A stretch of DNA of 64,000 nucleotides from Methylocystis sp. (GCA_022843405.1 JALHNQ010000006.1:1-64000); one strand, 5' to 3'; positions 18,833-26,812 are shown, numbered from the stretch's first letter. The notes: a model not told the origin generated them from the sequence alone. Numbers and translations: made by a program.

Positions 18833-19216
18833 ATGATTCGCGATTTCAGCAATGTCGCGGCCAATGAGCGGACTTTTCTCGCATGGGTGCGCACCGGCGT
18901 CGCGGTGATTGCGCTGGGCTTCGTCATCGAGCGGTTCAATCTGTTTCTTCTCAGCATCGCGGGCGCGCTGCCGGATAATGCCGACCGGTTGCGCATCCAT
19001 CGCTTCGACAATCCGGCGGGGCGCTATGGCGGGGCCGCGCTCATCGCCGTGGGCGTCACGCTCATCGTCATTTCGACCGTGCGTTTTATTCATACGGCGC
19101 GGTTGTTGTCGCGCGACGAGCCCTATACGGCGCAAACGACAAGCGTCAGCCTGTATGTCCTGGCCGTGCTGCTGCTCGGCGTCGCCGGGTTCAGCGCCTA
19201 TCTCGCGGCGATCTGA
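18833..19216 (+). CDS. YidH/DUF202 family membrane protein
   Basis: A 127-residue inner membrane protein with three predicted helices. The N-terminal FSNVAANERTFLAWVRTGVA is the family hallmark, followed by VIALGFVIERFNLFLL, a short loop, and two more helices (YGGAALIAVGVTLIVIST and VSLYVLAVLLLGVAGFSAYL). The molecular role of DUF202 is unknown. The start at 18833 has AGGGAGA in a good position. Confidence 0.85.
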   Translation: MIRDFSNVAANERTFLAWVRTGVAVIALGFVIERFNLFLLSIAGALPDNADRLRIHRFDNPAGRYGGAALIAVGVTLIVISTVRFIHTARLLSRDEPYTAQTTSVSLYVLAVLLLGVAGFSAYLAAI

Positions 19217-19219
19217 GCC

Positions 19220-19402
19220 TTATTTCCGATCCAGCCGCCAGGAGCCGTCCCAATCTTGCGGCGGCGGCGCGACAAAGGCGTCGATGCGCGCGAGAAATGT
19301 GAGCGACGGCCCGTCGTTGGGCGCGATCGCGATCGCTTGCGAGAATGCGCGGCGCGCCTCGTCCCATGAACGCGCGCGAACAGAGCAAAGATTGGAAATC
19401 AA
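19220..19402 (-). pseudogene. C-terminal remnant of an adenylate cyclase-like protein
   Basis: The minus frame encodes SWDEARRAFSQAIAIAPNDG, then PSLTFLARIDAFVAPPPQDW and DGSWRLDRK before the stop. A TPR-like helix followed by DGPSxxFLxR, a Pro-rich linker and DWDGxW is the usual C-terminal end of CHASE2/adenylate-guanylate cyclases in alphaproteobacteria. An in-frame stop lies at 19433-19435 and homology ends at about 19400, so the catalytic and sensor parts are missing. The identification rests on recognising the tail pattern. Confidence 0.55.
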
Positions 19403-19559
19403 GGAGGTCGACCGACGAAGGCATTTGGATCGTTAGCCTCATGAGCGACGATCTCGGCTTCTTCGATCTCGAACAAAAGATTTTGCTGCCCCTCGACAAC
19501 CCGTTCGACCCCGAGGTTGTCACCCATGTCTTCAGACTGGACAAAGTCGTCGGAGCTGG

Positions 19560-19646
19560 CGGAGACGGTGGGATTCGAACCCACGATAGGGTTTCCCCTA
19601 TAACGATTTAGCAAACCGTCGCCTTCAGCCTCTCGGCCACGTCTCC
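19560..19646 (-). tRNA. tRNA-Ser (anticodon GCU)
   Basis: The minus strand folds as a class II tRNA: GGAGACG/CGTCTCC acceptor stem, D-arm with GCCGAGAGGCTGAAGGC, anticodon loop TTGCTAA giving GCU, a long variable arm (TAGGGGAAACCCTA) and the T-arm GGGTTCGAATCCC. The discriminator is G, and CCA is encoded at 19557-19559. Serine identity follows from the anticodon and the long variable arm. Confidence 0.96.
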
Positions 19647-20005
19647 AGCGTTCCGCGATACATCGCGGAAAGGCGACCGACATATGACAAAGGTCCGGCG
19701 CGATGGCAAGAGAAACGCCTTAGGCAGCGCTTTGCGACGGCGAGCGGCAAATCGCGGGGATCGGCGCCATGCGCCCGCCATATCTTCTGGATAGCGTTCG
19801 AAAAGCCGACGGTTCGCCGTCGCAAGCGAACGCCCCGACCTCGGATGTAAAGGCGGGGCGTTTTCGCGTCCGACCGGCGCGCGCTGACAATCGCCGCTCC
19901 GGAAGCGGAAATTGGGGCCATGCAGGGCCCGCCGCGCATCGCGCGATCTGAGAGCGCAAAGCCGCCTGTAGCCAAGCAGAGCGAGATGAGCGTGAAGGAG
20001 CGCGA
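19647..20005. other. Gene-free region upstream of tRNA-Ser
   Basis: This 360-base stretch holds the tRNA-Ser promoter (minus), a perfect 9-bp hairpin (TTCCGCGAT-AC-ATCGCGGAA, 19651-19670), a GACGGTTCGCCGTC hairpin near 19808-19821 and a terminator at 19828-19866. No credible coding frame is visible. Confidence 0.45.
19828..19866. terminator. Rho-independent terminator-like hairpin
   Basis: AACGCCCCG and CGGGGCGTT pair across a 16-base loop and are followed by TTCG. On the plus strand the stem ends in TTTT. Its sequence, including part of the loop (CGGATGTA), is almost the same as the hairpin at 36085-36127 inside the mobile element. Confidence 0.6.
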
Positions 20006-20356
20006 TTACTCGACGCAGCGCGCATGCGCGCCGGTCCGAAGATCCTTGAGTCGAGCGGTGACGCGCTCGCCATTATCGAGCTGGAGGCTGACGATGTTGT
20101 TATAAAATCCCCAGCGGGAGTCGGTTTTCATCGGATAGGAACGACCCCCCGCGACATAGAAGCAATAGGTGCTGTATTGTGGATTGGCGCGCAACGAAAT
20201 CGAACAATGAATCGCGTAGCGCAACGGCGCGCAGGTTAAGGCCACGTCCTTTGACGGCAACATGAAATTATTGGCGCTCATCGCCCCCGCGGCAGCCGGC
20301 CCCGGCGTCATGCCGAAGGCCGCACACACCGCCGCGGTCACGGATATTTTTCGCAT
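20006..20356 (-). CDS. Hypothetical secreted protein with four cysteines
   Basis: A 116-residue protein with a signal peptide (MRKISVTAAVCAAFGMTPGP, cleavage near AAAGA). The mature part has Cys pairs (LTCAPLRYAIHCSISLR and YSTYCFYVAGG, with a last ARCVE) and looks beta-rich, ending in LQLDNGERVTARLKDLRTG. No known family is recognised. The long upstream extension of the frame is arginine-rich and rejected. Confidence 0.6.
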   Translation of the reverse strand: MRKISVTAAVCAAFGMTPGPAAAGAMSANNFMLPSKDVALTCAPLRYAIHCSISLRANPQYSTYCFYVAGGRSYPMKTDSRWGFYNNIVSLQLDNGERVTARLKDLRTGAHARCVE

Positions 20357-20573
20357 GCGAGGCTCCCAGGAAGACGCTTGATGCGAGATCGCGCGGCGCA
20401 ACGGTCGATCGCCTGGTCGCGACCGAGAAGCATCGCTTCCGCGACGGATTCTGCTCCTCCCGGAACTTCCAGACAAGTCGTCGCTGAGCGGGGACTCTCG
20501 AGCCATCCAGGTATATGCTAGACTAACATATATGGCGCGCCTCGCGCCGGGCAGGCAGCCCGAAGAGGCGACA

Positions 20574-20849
20574 ATGAAAAATGCAATGTGCTCCTGCGTC
20601 CCGCCGCCGGTGGGTTGGAGCGTCAACCGGCAAACGCATCCAGCCGTCGCTCAAGCGATCTTCGCTATGTCGAATGATCTGCGAACCGCCGAAGCGATTT
20701 GGGAGACTCCGACGCCGGATGAATGGCGACAGATTTCCGAGCTTGTGGTCGAATATGTCGAAGACGGGGATTTCGCCTTCGACAATGGCAAATTCGCCTG
20801 GGGACCATACGAAACGCTTCGCCTATGGCCGATGCGCCGCGACGGTTGA
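20574..20849 (+). CDS. Hypothetical small acidic protein
   Basis: A 91-residue cytoplasmic protein (MKNAMCSCVPPPVGWSVNRQ...). The second half is acidic and probably structured (TPDEWRQISELVVEYVEDGD, then FAFDNGKFAWGPYETLRLW). GAGG lies eight bases upstream of the chosen ATG. No family is recognised. It is flanked by genes on the opposite strand, with nothing to suggest a partner. Moderate confidence that it is expressed. Confidence 0.45.
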   Translation: MKNAMCSCVPPPVGWSVNRQTHPAVAQAIFAMSNDLRTAEAIWETPTPDEWRQISELVVEYVEDGDFAFDNGKFAWGPYETLRLWPMRRDG

Positions 20850-20870
20850 ATAAAGACCAGTCGCCGACGA

Positions 20871-21707
20871 TCAGTATGGCGGAAACATCGGCGGCGGCCC
20901 GTAAGGTCGCGGGATAAAGCCATCGAGCTCCCGAGCGAATTGACGCTGGCGCGGCGCCTGAGCGCGAGGTTGCCCATGCGCGTTTCCCAGAATCTCGCCG
21001 CTCTCCGTGACGACGATCCAGCGACCGGCGCGTTCCTTGATGGCGATGACGCGGCCAACGCCGGGCACCACTTCCCCTGGTTCGACGCCGATCATGCCGC
21101 TGTCAGATTCGATCAGCGCTGCGCCTTGAAAAACGTCGCGCACCCTGTAGCCGTTCACGACTTTCGCGGCCGGCGCGATCGTCTGGACGGGCGTCATGTC
21201 GATCTTGGAACTCTCGTTCCTGGCGCTCTCGCTCTTGGCGGCGCGCGCGGCTTTCGCATCGGGCTTATCGGACGGACGCTGCGCGGCGGGCGTCGCTTCC
21301 GTCGCGGCGGCGGCGGGTTTGTCTTCCACGGGCGGCGGCGCGCTCGCGGCGCGGGCGCTGAGATGTTCGGCCTGCTGTCGTTTCTCCACAGCGTCAAGTT
21401 TCGCGCGCAGCTCCCGCACTTCGCCTTGGAGAGAAGCGATTCGATTCTTTGTCGATTCGTCCAGCGCCGGGATCGCGACCTGCTGAGGCGCCGGCGCCTC
21501 GGCGCTTTGAGTCGGCGGCTCTTTGGGGCGATCGGACGGATAAAAGCGTGTGGCGGCCAAACCGGCGAGGCCGATACAAGCCGCGATCAGGCCGTAGCGC
21601 AGCGGTCGAGGCCGACGGCGATCGATGACGATCTCCACCGGCAATTTTGCTGGCGCGCCGTTCCGTTTCGGCTGCGGCGGCTCCGGCGGAATGATGAGGT
21701 CGTTCAT
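20871..21707 (-). CDS. Hypothetical membrane-anchored protein with coiled coil
   Basis: A 278-residue protein. A Pro-rich cytoplasmic start (MNDLIIPPEPPQPKRNGAPA) leads to one membrane helix (YGLIAACIGLAGLAATRFY), a short coiled coil (TKNRIASLQGEVRELRAKLD), an Ala/Lys/Pro-rich linker and a compact C-terminal domain (VNGYRVRDVFQGAALIESDS, then GMIGVEPGEVVPGVGRVIAI and WIVVTESGEIL). That domain resembles the small beta domain at the end of PilP-like or TraB/VirB-type inner membrane proteins, but no such system lies nearby. The function is unknown. Confidence 0.6.
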   Translation of the reverse strand: MNDLIIPPEPPQPKRNGAPAKLPVEIVIDRRRPRPLRYGLIAACIGLAGLAATRFYPSDRPKEPPTQSAEAPAPQQVAIPALDESTKNRIASLQGEVRELRAKLDAVEKRQQAEHLSARAASAPPPVEDKPAAAATEATPAAQRPSDKPDAKAARAAKSESARNESSKIDMTPVQTIAPAAKVVNGYRVRDVFQGAALIESDSGMIGVEPGEVVPGVGRVIAIKERAGRWIVVTESGEILGNAHGQPRAQAPRQRQFARELDGFIPRPYGPPPMFPPY

Positions 21708-21861
21708 GCGCAAAATCCTGCCTTCGGAAACGAAGGAAGTCTGAAGCTGCGCCTCAATCGCGGCGAAATGTCGTCAATCCTCGCCGCCGCCTGGGCGCGC
21801 GTGAAGGCGTGCGCGGTCGTTCCCCGGGCTGGAGAGCGCCACGGCGTAAATCGCTCGTCGA

Positions 21862-22302
21862 TTATTTGACTGGATAGGGGGCGGGCCTGGCGAGCGGCGG
21901 GGGACCCGGCGAAGCCGTCATCACGGTCAGGAGCCTCTCGACGAAGCAGTGCGAATCATAGGGCTCCACCCCCCGGTTGCAAACTGGATTGGGAATGTAG
22001 AGCGGGGGTTGAAGCCTGTCGGAGAGGGCGGTGCAGACCGGGTCGGTATAGGGGGTTCCGACGTTGTCCAGGACGATCGGGTGGCCACATTGGTCGACCG
22101 TCGGCGCCGGCGCCGCGCCTGCGGGCGTTGGCGTAGAACTCGCATATTTTTGCTTCGCCTGGGCGGCGCCCGAGAGCGCCGCGGCGAAGAGAATGACGGC
22201 GAACGCTCCGCTCATGAGGCCGGTCGGCCGGCCGGAAGGTGAAATTCGCTGACCGCGCCCGGCTGTGGCCTTGAGAGGGACGCAGTCTGGCGGAATTCTC
22301 AT
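21862..22302 (-). CDS. Hypothetical secreted protein
   Basis: A 146-residue protein with a hydrophobic segment (LMSGAFAVILFAAALSGAAQ) that acts as a signal peptide or anchor, an Ala/Pro/Thr linker, and a Cys-containing domain (DQCGHPIVLDN, DPVCTALSD, NPVCNRGVEPYDSHCFVERL). The ATG at 22302 follows AGAGGAA, which supports this start. It is divergent from the beta-barrel porin gene. No known family is recognised. Confidence 0.55.
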   Translation of the reverse strand: MRIPPDCVPLKATAGRGQRISPSGRPTGLMSGAFAVILFAAALSGAAQAKQKYASSTPTPAGAAPAPTVDQCGHPIVLDNVGTPYTDPVCTALSDRLQPPLYIPNPVCNRGVEPYDSHCFVERLLTVMTASPGPPPLARPAPYPVK

Positions 22303-22601
22303 GACGTTCCTCTCGACCTTATGCGCCGTCAGGGTCGGCGCAGCCGTTTGCTTATCCAATATAACCGACATCGAGCCGCGCCGCGTCAAGATCAGGCCGG
22401 CGCAGGGTTGTGGCGCCGTCAAAGACGCATCGACCTTGGGCGAATTGTGGCGCAACTGCCACAGTCGCCCAGAAAGCACAAGTCGACTGCCCAAAAACCC
22501 GTCATATCCTTTGACTGTGTAACAGGTTTCTTTCTACCAACTGGGCCTCGGGCGAATCTCGCCACGCGCTCAATTTGATGACTCTTTAAGGAGGAAGGTA
22601 C

Positions 22602-23357
22602 ATGAAAAAGGCAATCCTTGCTGCCTCGGCCATTGCGCTGATAGCCGGATCGGCGATGGCCGCCGACCTTCCGTCTTACAAGGCGCCCCCGCCGCCACCC
22701 CCGCCGCCGGTCATGACCTGGACGGGCCTCTACGCGGGTTTGAACTTCGGCGTCGGTTTTTACGCCAACAATTCCTCCAACGCCTGGGGCGCCGGCTGGA
22801 ACAATCACGGCGGCAGCCGCGCGGGCGTCGTCGGCGGCGGCCAGATCGGCTACAACTACCAGATCACGCCGATGTTCCTCGTGGGCGTCGAGACCGACTT
22901 CCAGGGCACGAGCATCGGCTCTGGCGCCGGCGGCAACAGCTTTGGCTGGTTGTTCGGCTTGCCCCCGGTTACGACGGCTACCTTGAACTGGTTCGGCACC
23001 GTTCGCGGCCGCGCCGGCGTCACGCTGTTGAACTCGAAGATTCTGGTCTATGGCACGGGCGGCTTCGCCTATGGCGAAGTGCAGCGCAACGGCTGGTGGA
23101 ACCAGAACAGCGCCGTGCAGACGGGCTGGACCGCCGGCGGCGGCGCCGAGTGGATGGTCATCCCCAACTGGTCCCTCAAGCTCGAATATCTGTATACGCA
23201 GATCAGCGGCACCGGGAACAACAACGGCGCCTGGTTCTTCAACCCGGGCTGGGGCCTCAACAGCACCAACAACCGCACGCGCTTCCACACGATCCGCGCG
23301 GGCGTGAACTATCACTTCAACTTCGGCGCTCCGGCCCCGGTGCTCGCGAAATATTGA
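22602..23357 (+). CDS. Outer membrane beta-barrel protein (Omp31/porin-like)
   Basis: A 251-residue outer membrane protein. The signal peptide (MKKAILAASAIALIAGSAMA, cleaved before ADLP) is followed by a Pro-rich segment (APPPPPPPPVM), then an eight-stranded barrel starting WTGLYAGLNFGVGF, with VVGGGQIGYNYQI, LNWFGTVRGRAGV and AGGGAEWMVIPNWSLKLEYL as alternating strands and HTIRAGVNYHF at the end. This is the OMP_b-brl type of Rhizobiales. The strong ribosome site (AAGGAGGAAGG) and the strong terminator after the gene point to high expression. Confidence 0.92.
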   Translation: MKKAILAASAIALIAGSAMAADLPSYKAPPPPPPPPVMTWTGLYAGLNFGVGFYANNSSNAWGAGWNNHGGSRAGVVGGGQIGYNYQITPMFLVGVETDFQGTSIGSGAGGNSFGWLFGLPPVTTATLNWFGTVRGRAGVTLLNSKILVYGTGGFAYGEVQRNGWWNQNSAVQTGWTAGGGAEWMVIPNWSLKLEYLYTQISGTGNNNGAWFFNPGWGLNSTNNRTRFHTIRAGVNYHFNFGAPAPVLAKY

Positions 23358-23385
23358 TTGATCGCTCGAACCGATTGGTCGAGGG

Positions 23386-23417
23386 AAAGCCCAGCCTGCC
23401 GGCTGGGCTTTTCTTTT
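23386..23417 (+). terminator. Rho-independent terminator of the outer membrane protein gene
   Basis: A perfect 10-bp stem (AAGCCCAGCC / GGCTGGGCTT) with a TGCC loop, followed by TTCTTTT. It begins about 30 bases after the stop codon. Confidence 0.92.
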
Positions 23418-23608
23418 GGACCGGGCGCCTCGCAACGAGCTGATTGCCGTCAACTGCGGGCGAGCGCCTTCAATCCGCGCGGTCGGCGAAATGTAGTTAT
23501 GCTGTTGGAGAGTGCGCGGCTGGCCATTCGGGTCGGCAAGACTCCACAACTGGCGAAGCGCCCGAACATGGCGTGAGCATAGTGAGAACCGGGGACTCAG
23601 TAACTTGA

Positions 23609-23974
23609 TCAAGCGTCGGCTGATGCGTTTCTTTCTGCTTTCGAGGACGCCGCCAGTCCAAGAAAAACGGCCACCGCGCGGTTGAGCCGCAAAATGTCCT
23701 CGTCGTCGAGGCGGCCGATTTTCGCGCCGGCCTTGGATTTCGGGACGGTGGTGATTTTGTCGACCATCAAACGACATGGAGCGCGCAAGCCGTTGCGGTC
23801 GCTCGGTTCGATCGCCAAGCGAAATAGCGGCGTGTCGGTCGTATCGGTCGTGAAAGCGCATACGGTGATGGAATTTGTCGCATCGAAGCTGTCGTCTTGA
23901 AGGATGGCGACGGGGCGCGGTTTGCCGGCATAATCCTTGCCACCAGAAACGGTCCAGATTTCGCCGCGCCTCAT
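23609..23974 (-). CDS. MazF/PemK-type mRNA interferase toxin
   Basis: A 121-residue toxin of the PemK/MazF fold, which cleaves RNA. MRRGEIWTVSGGKDYAGKPR, then PVAILQDDSFDATNSITVCA, shows the family RGEIW start and the KPRPVAIL strand with the conserved Arg. The later MVDKITTVPKSKAGAKIGRL matches the usual D(K)I...G.L part of the family. It overlaps the antitoxin stop by four bases (ATGA), so it is translated from the same transcript. The C-terminal SSKAERNASADA is an unusual short tail. Confidence 0.9.
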   Translation of the reverse strand: MRRGEIWTVSGGKDYAGKPRPVAILQDDSFDATNSITVCAFTTDTTDTPLFRLAIEPSDRNGLRAPCRLMVDKITTVPKSKAGAKIGRLDDEDILRLNRAVAVFLGLAASSKAERNASADA

Positions 23975-24195
23975 TCATCGCCCCAGACGGAGGCCGCGTC
24001 GACGAAGGCTTGGTCGTCAGCCGCTCGCGCACTCGCGGCGACGGCGAGCGACTGCCGGTGCGCCTCGTCGCGGAAGCCCGGTGCGCGCATATCAGGAACC
24101 CAGATCTGAATGGGCCGCAAACCCTGTTCGCGCAGTCGGTCGCGATGGGCGCGCACCTTTTCGCGGGAAGGCTTGGGCTTGGAAGAGGGCGGCAT
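23971..24195 (-). CDS. MazE-family antitoxin (DUF3018)
   Basis: A 74-residue antitoxin. KVRAHRDRLREQGLRPIQIW followed by VPDMRAPGFRDEAHRQS is the DUF3018 signature, and the acidic C-terminal end (DDQAFVDAASVWGDE) is the likely toxin-binding part. The basic N-terminus is thought to bind DNA. It precedes the toxin, as is normal for this type. A perfect palindrome 18 bases upstream of its start is a likely operator for autoregulation. Confidence 0.88.
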   Translation of the reverse strand: MPPSSKPKPSREKVRAHRDRLREQGLRPIQIWVPDMRAPGFRDEAHRQSLAVAASARAADDQAFVDAASVWGDE

Positions 24196-24212
24196 GATCG
24201 TATTTCCCTATT

Positions 24213-24226
24213 GGTTACATGTAACC
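24213..24226. promoter_or_regulatory. Palindromic operator of the mazEF-type pair
   Basis: GGTTACATGTAACC is a perfect 14-bp palindrome just upstream of the antitoxin start. In toxin-antitoxin operons such sites are bound by the antitoxin or the complex. The role here is inferred from position. Confidence 0.55.
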
Positions 24227-24459
24227 TAGCACGGATGGCTCGGGCGCGAGAAGGGATCCGCAGTGATGCCCTGGTTCACCCGGTGGAGGCGGACGAGCGT
24301 GAAGTCTGCATTGCGGGTTCGAAAAGGCAACGCGTGGAGCCGCCCCGATGCGGCCGCGTCAGAACAATCTTGCAATTCGAAACAAGAGAATGTCCGGACC
24401 ATCTGAATTGGTCGTCATTCGTCACACGTGAGGCAAGCGGGAGTTTATAACTGTCTCAC
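24227..24459. other. Gap between toxin-antitoxin promoter and left attachment site
   Basis: About 230 bases with no credible gene. It is the chromosomal flank of the tRNA-Thr element. Nothing else is recognised in it. Confidence 0.4.
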
Positions 24460-24511
24460 TTCACTGGTGCCGGTTGCAGGATTCGAACCCGCGACCTACT
24501 GATTACAAATC
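24460..24511. repeat. attL: direct repeat, truncated tRNA-Thr 3' half
   Basis: Identical over 52 bases to 39161-39212. It contains the T-arm and the anticodon stem but stops after the anticodon loop, where the sequence diverges (TC-T against TC-A). It marks the left junction. Confidence 0.95.
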
Positions 24512-24610
24512 TAAGGTCACCCCTGGACAAGGCGAGACATAATCGGTCATGATCGAAGCAAAAATCTCATGAAAGTCAATAATATATAGCCAGACACGCC
24601 AATTGTCACG

Positions 24611-24626
24611 GACAATCATTGACGAG
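24611..24626. promoter_or_regulatory. GACAATCATTGACG motif between attL and integrase
   Basis: GACAATCATTGACGAG lies 100 bases inside the element. A near-identical motif (GACAATCAATGACGCGAG) lies just upstream of the AlpA-like gene at 26582. A site bound by an AlpA or excisionase-type protein at both places would be logical; this is inferred from the shared sequence only. Confidence 0.4.
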
Positions 24627-24724
24627 CACAGACGCCAATCATATGCTACCCCAGTGATACCCCATGGGACTTCCTGATTGGCGCGCGCCACCGGGTTCCT
24701 CGGGCAAGGCCGGGGTAACAGAGC

Positions 24725-26005
24725 ATGGCGAAGCTCACTGCAAAATATATCGAGGCGCTTTCACGCCGCGTCGCGAAGGGCGAGACGGTCAAGGAGTGGC
24801 ATCCGGACGGCGATGGCCTCTATCTTCGTGTCCGACCTTCCGGTCATATGTCGTTTGAGGTGCGGAAGCGGCCCTTCAAGCCTCTACCTCTCGGTAGCGC
24901 TGTAATCGGACTTCCGAAGGCGCGCGAACTCGCCCGCGAGGCGCTCGTCGAGCAAGCTCGCGGTGTCGATCCTGCCGTAAGGCGCCGTCAGGAAAAGGCC
25001 GACAGGACTGTTGCAGCCGCCGCCGAGGCAAATACGTTCAGCAAGATCGTCGGCCACTTCATCGCAGATCACGCCAAGCCGAACTTGCGCACTTGGCGCG
25101 AGGTGAAACGCGCGTTGGACATGGACGTTTTGAGCGTTCTCGGAAATCTGCCGATCGCAGACGTCGACACGACGCACCTGCGTGATCTCTTGCGCGAAAA
25201 AAAGAAGAGCGCGCCCAGACAAGCGGGAGCGCTCTATGCCTACCTTTCGAAATTCTTCAAGTGGGCGCGCGGCAACGGCTATGTGACCAGAAACCCTGTG
25301 GAGGGGCTGCCGAAGCCATCTCAACAAAAGAGCCGGGAGCGCGTCCTGACAGACGAGGAACTCGCGCTCGTCTGGAACGCCTCCATGCGGCTGGATTGGC
25401 CGTTCGCCCCTATCGTCCAGTTGCTCGCCCTAACGGGCCAACGAAAGATGGAGATCGCCGGGGGCGAGTGGAGCGAGATCGATCTCAACGCCAAGGCATG
25501 GCGTCTTCCTGGCACTCGCACAAAGAACAAGCTGCCGCACGAATTTCCGCTTTCTGAGGCGGCGCTTGGGATCATCAAGCAATTGCCCCGCATGGAGAGT
25601 CCGGCCAAGCGGGGACAGGCGTTCGAACCGAGCGACCTGGTCTTTACGACCACCGGCAACACCGTCGTCTCCGGCTTTTCGCGCGCGAAGCGCAATATCG
25701 ATGAGGCGATCGCCGAATTGAACGGCGGCCTGGCAATACCGCATTGGACGTTTCATGACCTCCGTCGCACGGCCGCGACGGGAATGAAGGCGATTGGGAT
25801 TGCCACTGACGTCATCGAGGCAACGCTAAATCACGTTTCTGGCGAACGTCGCGGCGTCGCCGGAATTTATAATCGCCACAGCTACAGCTCCGAGAAGCGC
25901 CAGGCTCTCGACGCTTGGAGTCGGCGCCTTGAGGAAATCGTCACCGGAAAGGTGCCGGGCAACGTCGTCGATCTCGCGCAGGCGAGGGCGGCAGATGGCA
26001 GGTGA
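24725..26005 (+). CDS. Tyrosine-type site-specific integrase
   Basis: A 426-residue P4-type integrase with an N-terminal DUF4102-like arm-binding domain (ALSRRVAKGETVKEW, DGLYLRVRPSGHMSFEVRK), a SAM-like core-binding domain (TFSKIVGHFIADHAKPNL, YLSKFFKWARGNGYVTRNPV) and the catalytic domain. The catalytic residues are visible: Arg in LLALTGQRKMEIAGGEWSEI, His-x-x-Arg in HDLRRTAATGMKAIGI, the second His in LNHVSGE and the Tyr in IYNRHSY. It should catalyse integration into and excision from the tRNA-Thr site. It lies at the end with the truncated tRNA, so it is distant from the intact copy. The gene ends overlapping the next start. Confidence 0.95.
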   Translation: MAKLTAKYIEALSRRVAKGETVKEWHPDGDGLYLRVRPSGHMSFEVRKRPFKPLPLGSAVIGLPKARELAREALVEQARGVDPAVRRRQEKADRTVAAAAEANTFSKIVGHFIADHAKPNLRTWREVKRALDMDVLSVLGNLPIADVDTTHLRDLLREKKKSAPRQAGALYAYLSKFFKWARGNGYVTRNPVEGLPKPSQQKSRERVLTDEELALVWNASMRLDWPFAPIVQLLALTGQRKMEIAGGEWSEIDLNAKAWRLPGTRTKNKLPHEFPLSEAALGIIKQLPRMESPAKRGQAFEPSDLVFTTTGNTVVSGFSRAKRNIDEAIAELNGGLAIPHWTFHDLRRTAATGMKAIGIATDVIEATLNHVSGERRGVAGIYNRHSYSSEKRQALDAWSRRLEEIVTGKVPGNVVDLAQARAADGR

Positions 26006-26525
26006 GCCGCTTCGGCCCGATCAGGTCGCAACTCTCTTGGACGCAAAGGTTGTCGCTCATATCCCGCGCGATCGGCTGGCATTGATCGCGGCCATGCTGG
26101 AAAGTTTGCGGGGCAATTTGGAATGGAGACGCCAGCGCCAGACCTCGCCGATCTCGCGCGAGGAGCAGGTCGTGGCGGAGGCGCAAACGCTTATCGACAA
26201 GTTGCGCAAGCTCAGTCCGAGTGTGCTCGCCGCCCTTCGCGATCCTCGCGACGACGAGTTTGCTAGCGAGCTTGCCGATGCCGCTGAAGCGTTCGATGTT
26301 TGGATCTCGAGCGCGCCGGTTCTGTATCCGGACGACGACCAAAAAACGGAATGGCACAGCGCTGCGATGGCAATGCTGACGATTTACAAGCGCCACGTCG
26401 ACGGCGCTGCGGGACGCTCGAAGGATGGAGCCGCCGTCCGATTTATTGCCGGCGCCCTTCACCTCTGCGGCTACGGTCGGAAAGAGTTGGGCACCGTGTC
26501 TCAGGCGCTTCTCCGCTACACGTAA
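25995..26525 (+). CDS. Hypothetical element protein after integrase
   Basis: A 176-residue soluble protein beginning inside the last eleven bases of the integrase gene, which suggests coupled translation. It is mainly helical, with an acidic stretch DPRDDEFASELADAAEAFDV and later LYPDDDQKTEWHSAAMAMLT, ending in a Cys-containing helix (ALHLCGYGRKELGTVSQALL). No family is recognised. The linkage to the integrase may point to a role in excision or establishment, but this is only a guess from position. Confidence 0.6.
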   Translation: MAGEPLRPDQVATLLDAKVVAHIPRDRLALIAAMLESLRGNLEWRRQRQTSPISREEQVVAEAQTLIDKLRKLSPSVLAALRDPRDDEFASELADAAEAFDVWISSAPVLYPDDDQKTEWHSAAMAMLTIYKRHVDGAAGRSKDGAAVRFIAGALHLCGYGRKELGTVSQALLRYT

Positions 26526-26540
26526 CAGCAAAAAATTTGT

Positions 26541-26562
26541 AGCGAGACATGGCGGTCTCGCT
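26541..26562. promoter_or_regulatory. Hairpin after the integrase-linked gene
   Basis: AGCGAGAC-ATGGCG-GTCTCGCT is a perfect 8-bp stem placed 15 bases after the stop of the preceding gene. It has no T-tract, so it may be an attenuator or protein site rather than a terminator. Confidence 0.4.
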
Positions 26563-26573
26563 GGGTGATCGTT

Positions 26574-26596
26574 GCGTCATCGACAATCAATGACGC
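26574..26596. promoter_or_regulatory. Inverted repeat upstream of the AlpA-like gene
   Basis: GCGTCAT and ATGACGC are separated by nine bases (CGACAATCA) and end nine bases before the ATG of the AlpA-like gene, so a protein bound here would block its ribosome site or promoter. The second half shares the GACAATCAATGACG motif with 24611. The half-site TGACGC also recurs in the iterons at 27324-27440. Confidence 0.45.
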
Positions 26597-26605
26597 GAGG
26601 TCGCC

Positions 26606-26812
26606 ATGTCAAAAACAGAACTAGTTCCCGCTCCCGCGCTTGCTCAAGAGTTCGGAATTCATCGCCGTAGCCTTGCGCGTTGGATCGTCGACCAGTCGCT
26701 CGGCCTTCCCGAGCCCGTGAAGATTCGCGGCCGTCTCTTCTTCAAGCGCGAGGAGATTGAGCACTGGAAAGCCGAGCAAATTCGCAACGCGCGCGGCGCC
26801 AAGACGGCGTAG
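26606..26812 (+). CDS. AlpA/excisionase-like helix-turn-helix protein
   Basis: A 68-residue MerR-fold helix-turn-helix protein. LAQEFGIHRRSLARWI is the HTH, and PEPVKIRGRLFFKREEIEHW is the wing ending in the usual EhW segment of AlpA-type regulators. Such proteins act as excisionases or as activators of integrase or satellite genes. The start has GAGG eight bases upstream. It stands before the replication gene, as in many satellites and small prophages. Confidence 0.82.
   Translation: MSKTELVPAPALAQEFGIHRRSLARWIVDQSLGLPEPVKIRGRLFFKREEIEHWKAEQIRNARGAKTA

Noticed and set aside
19441..19611. Short frame starting MSDDLGFFDLEQ as an IS5 transposase start
   Set aside because: The similarity is too weak and the frame runs into tRNA-Ser. 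It is kept only as a possibility in the findings.
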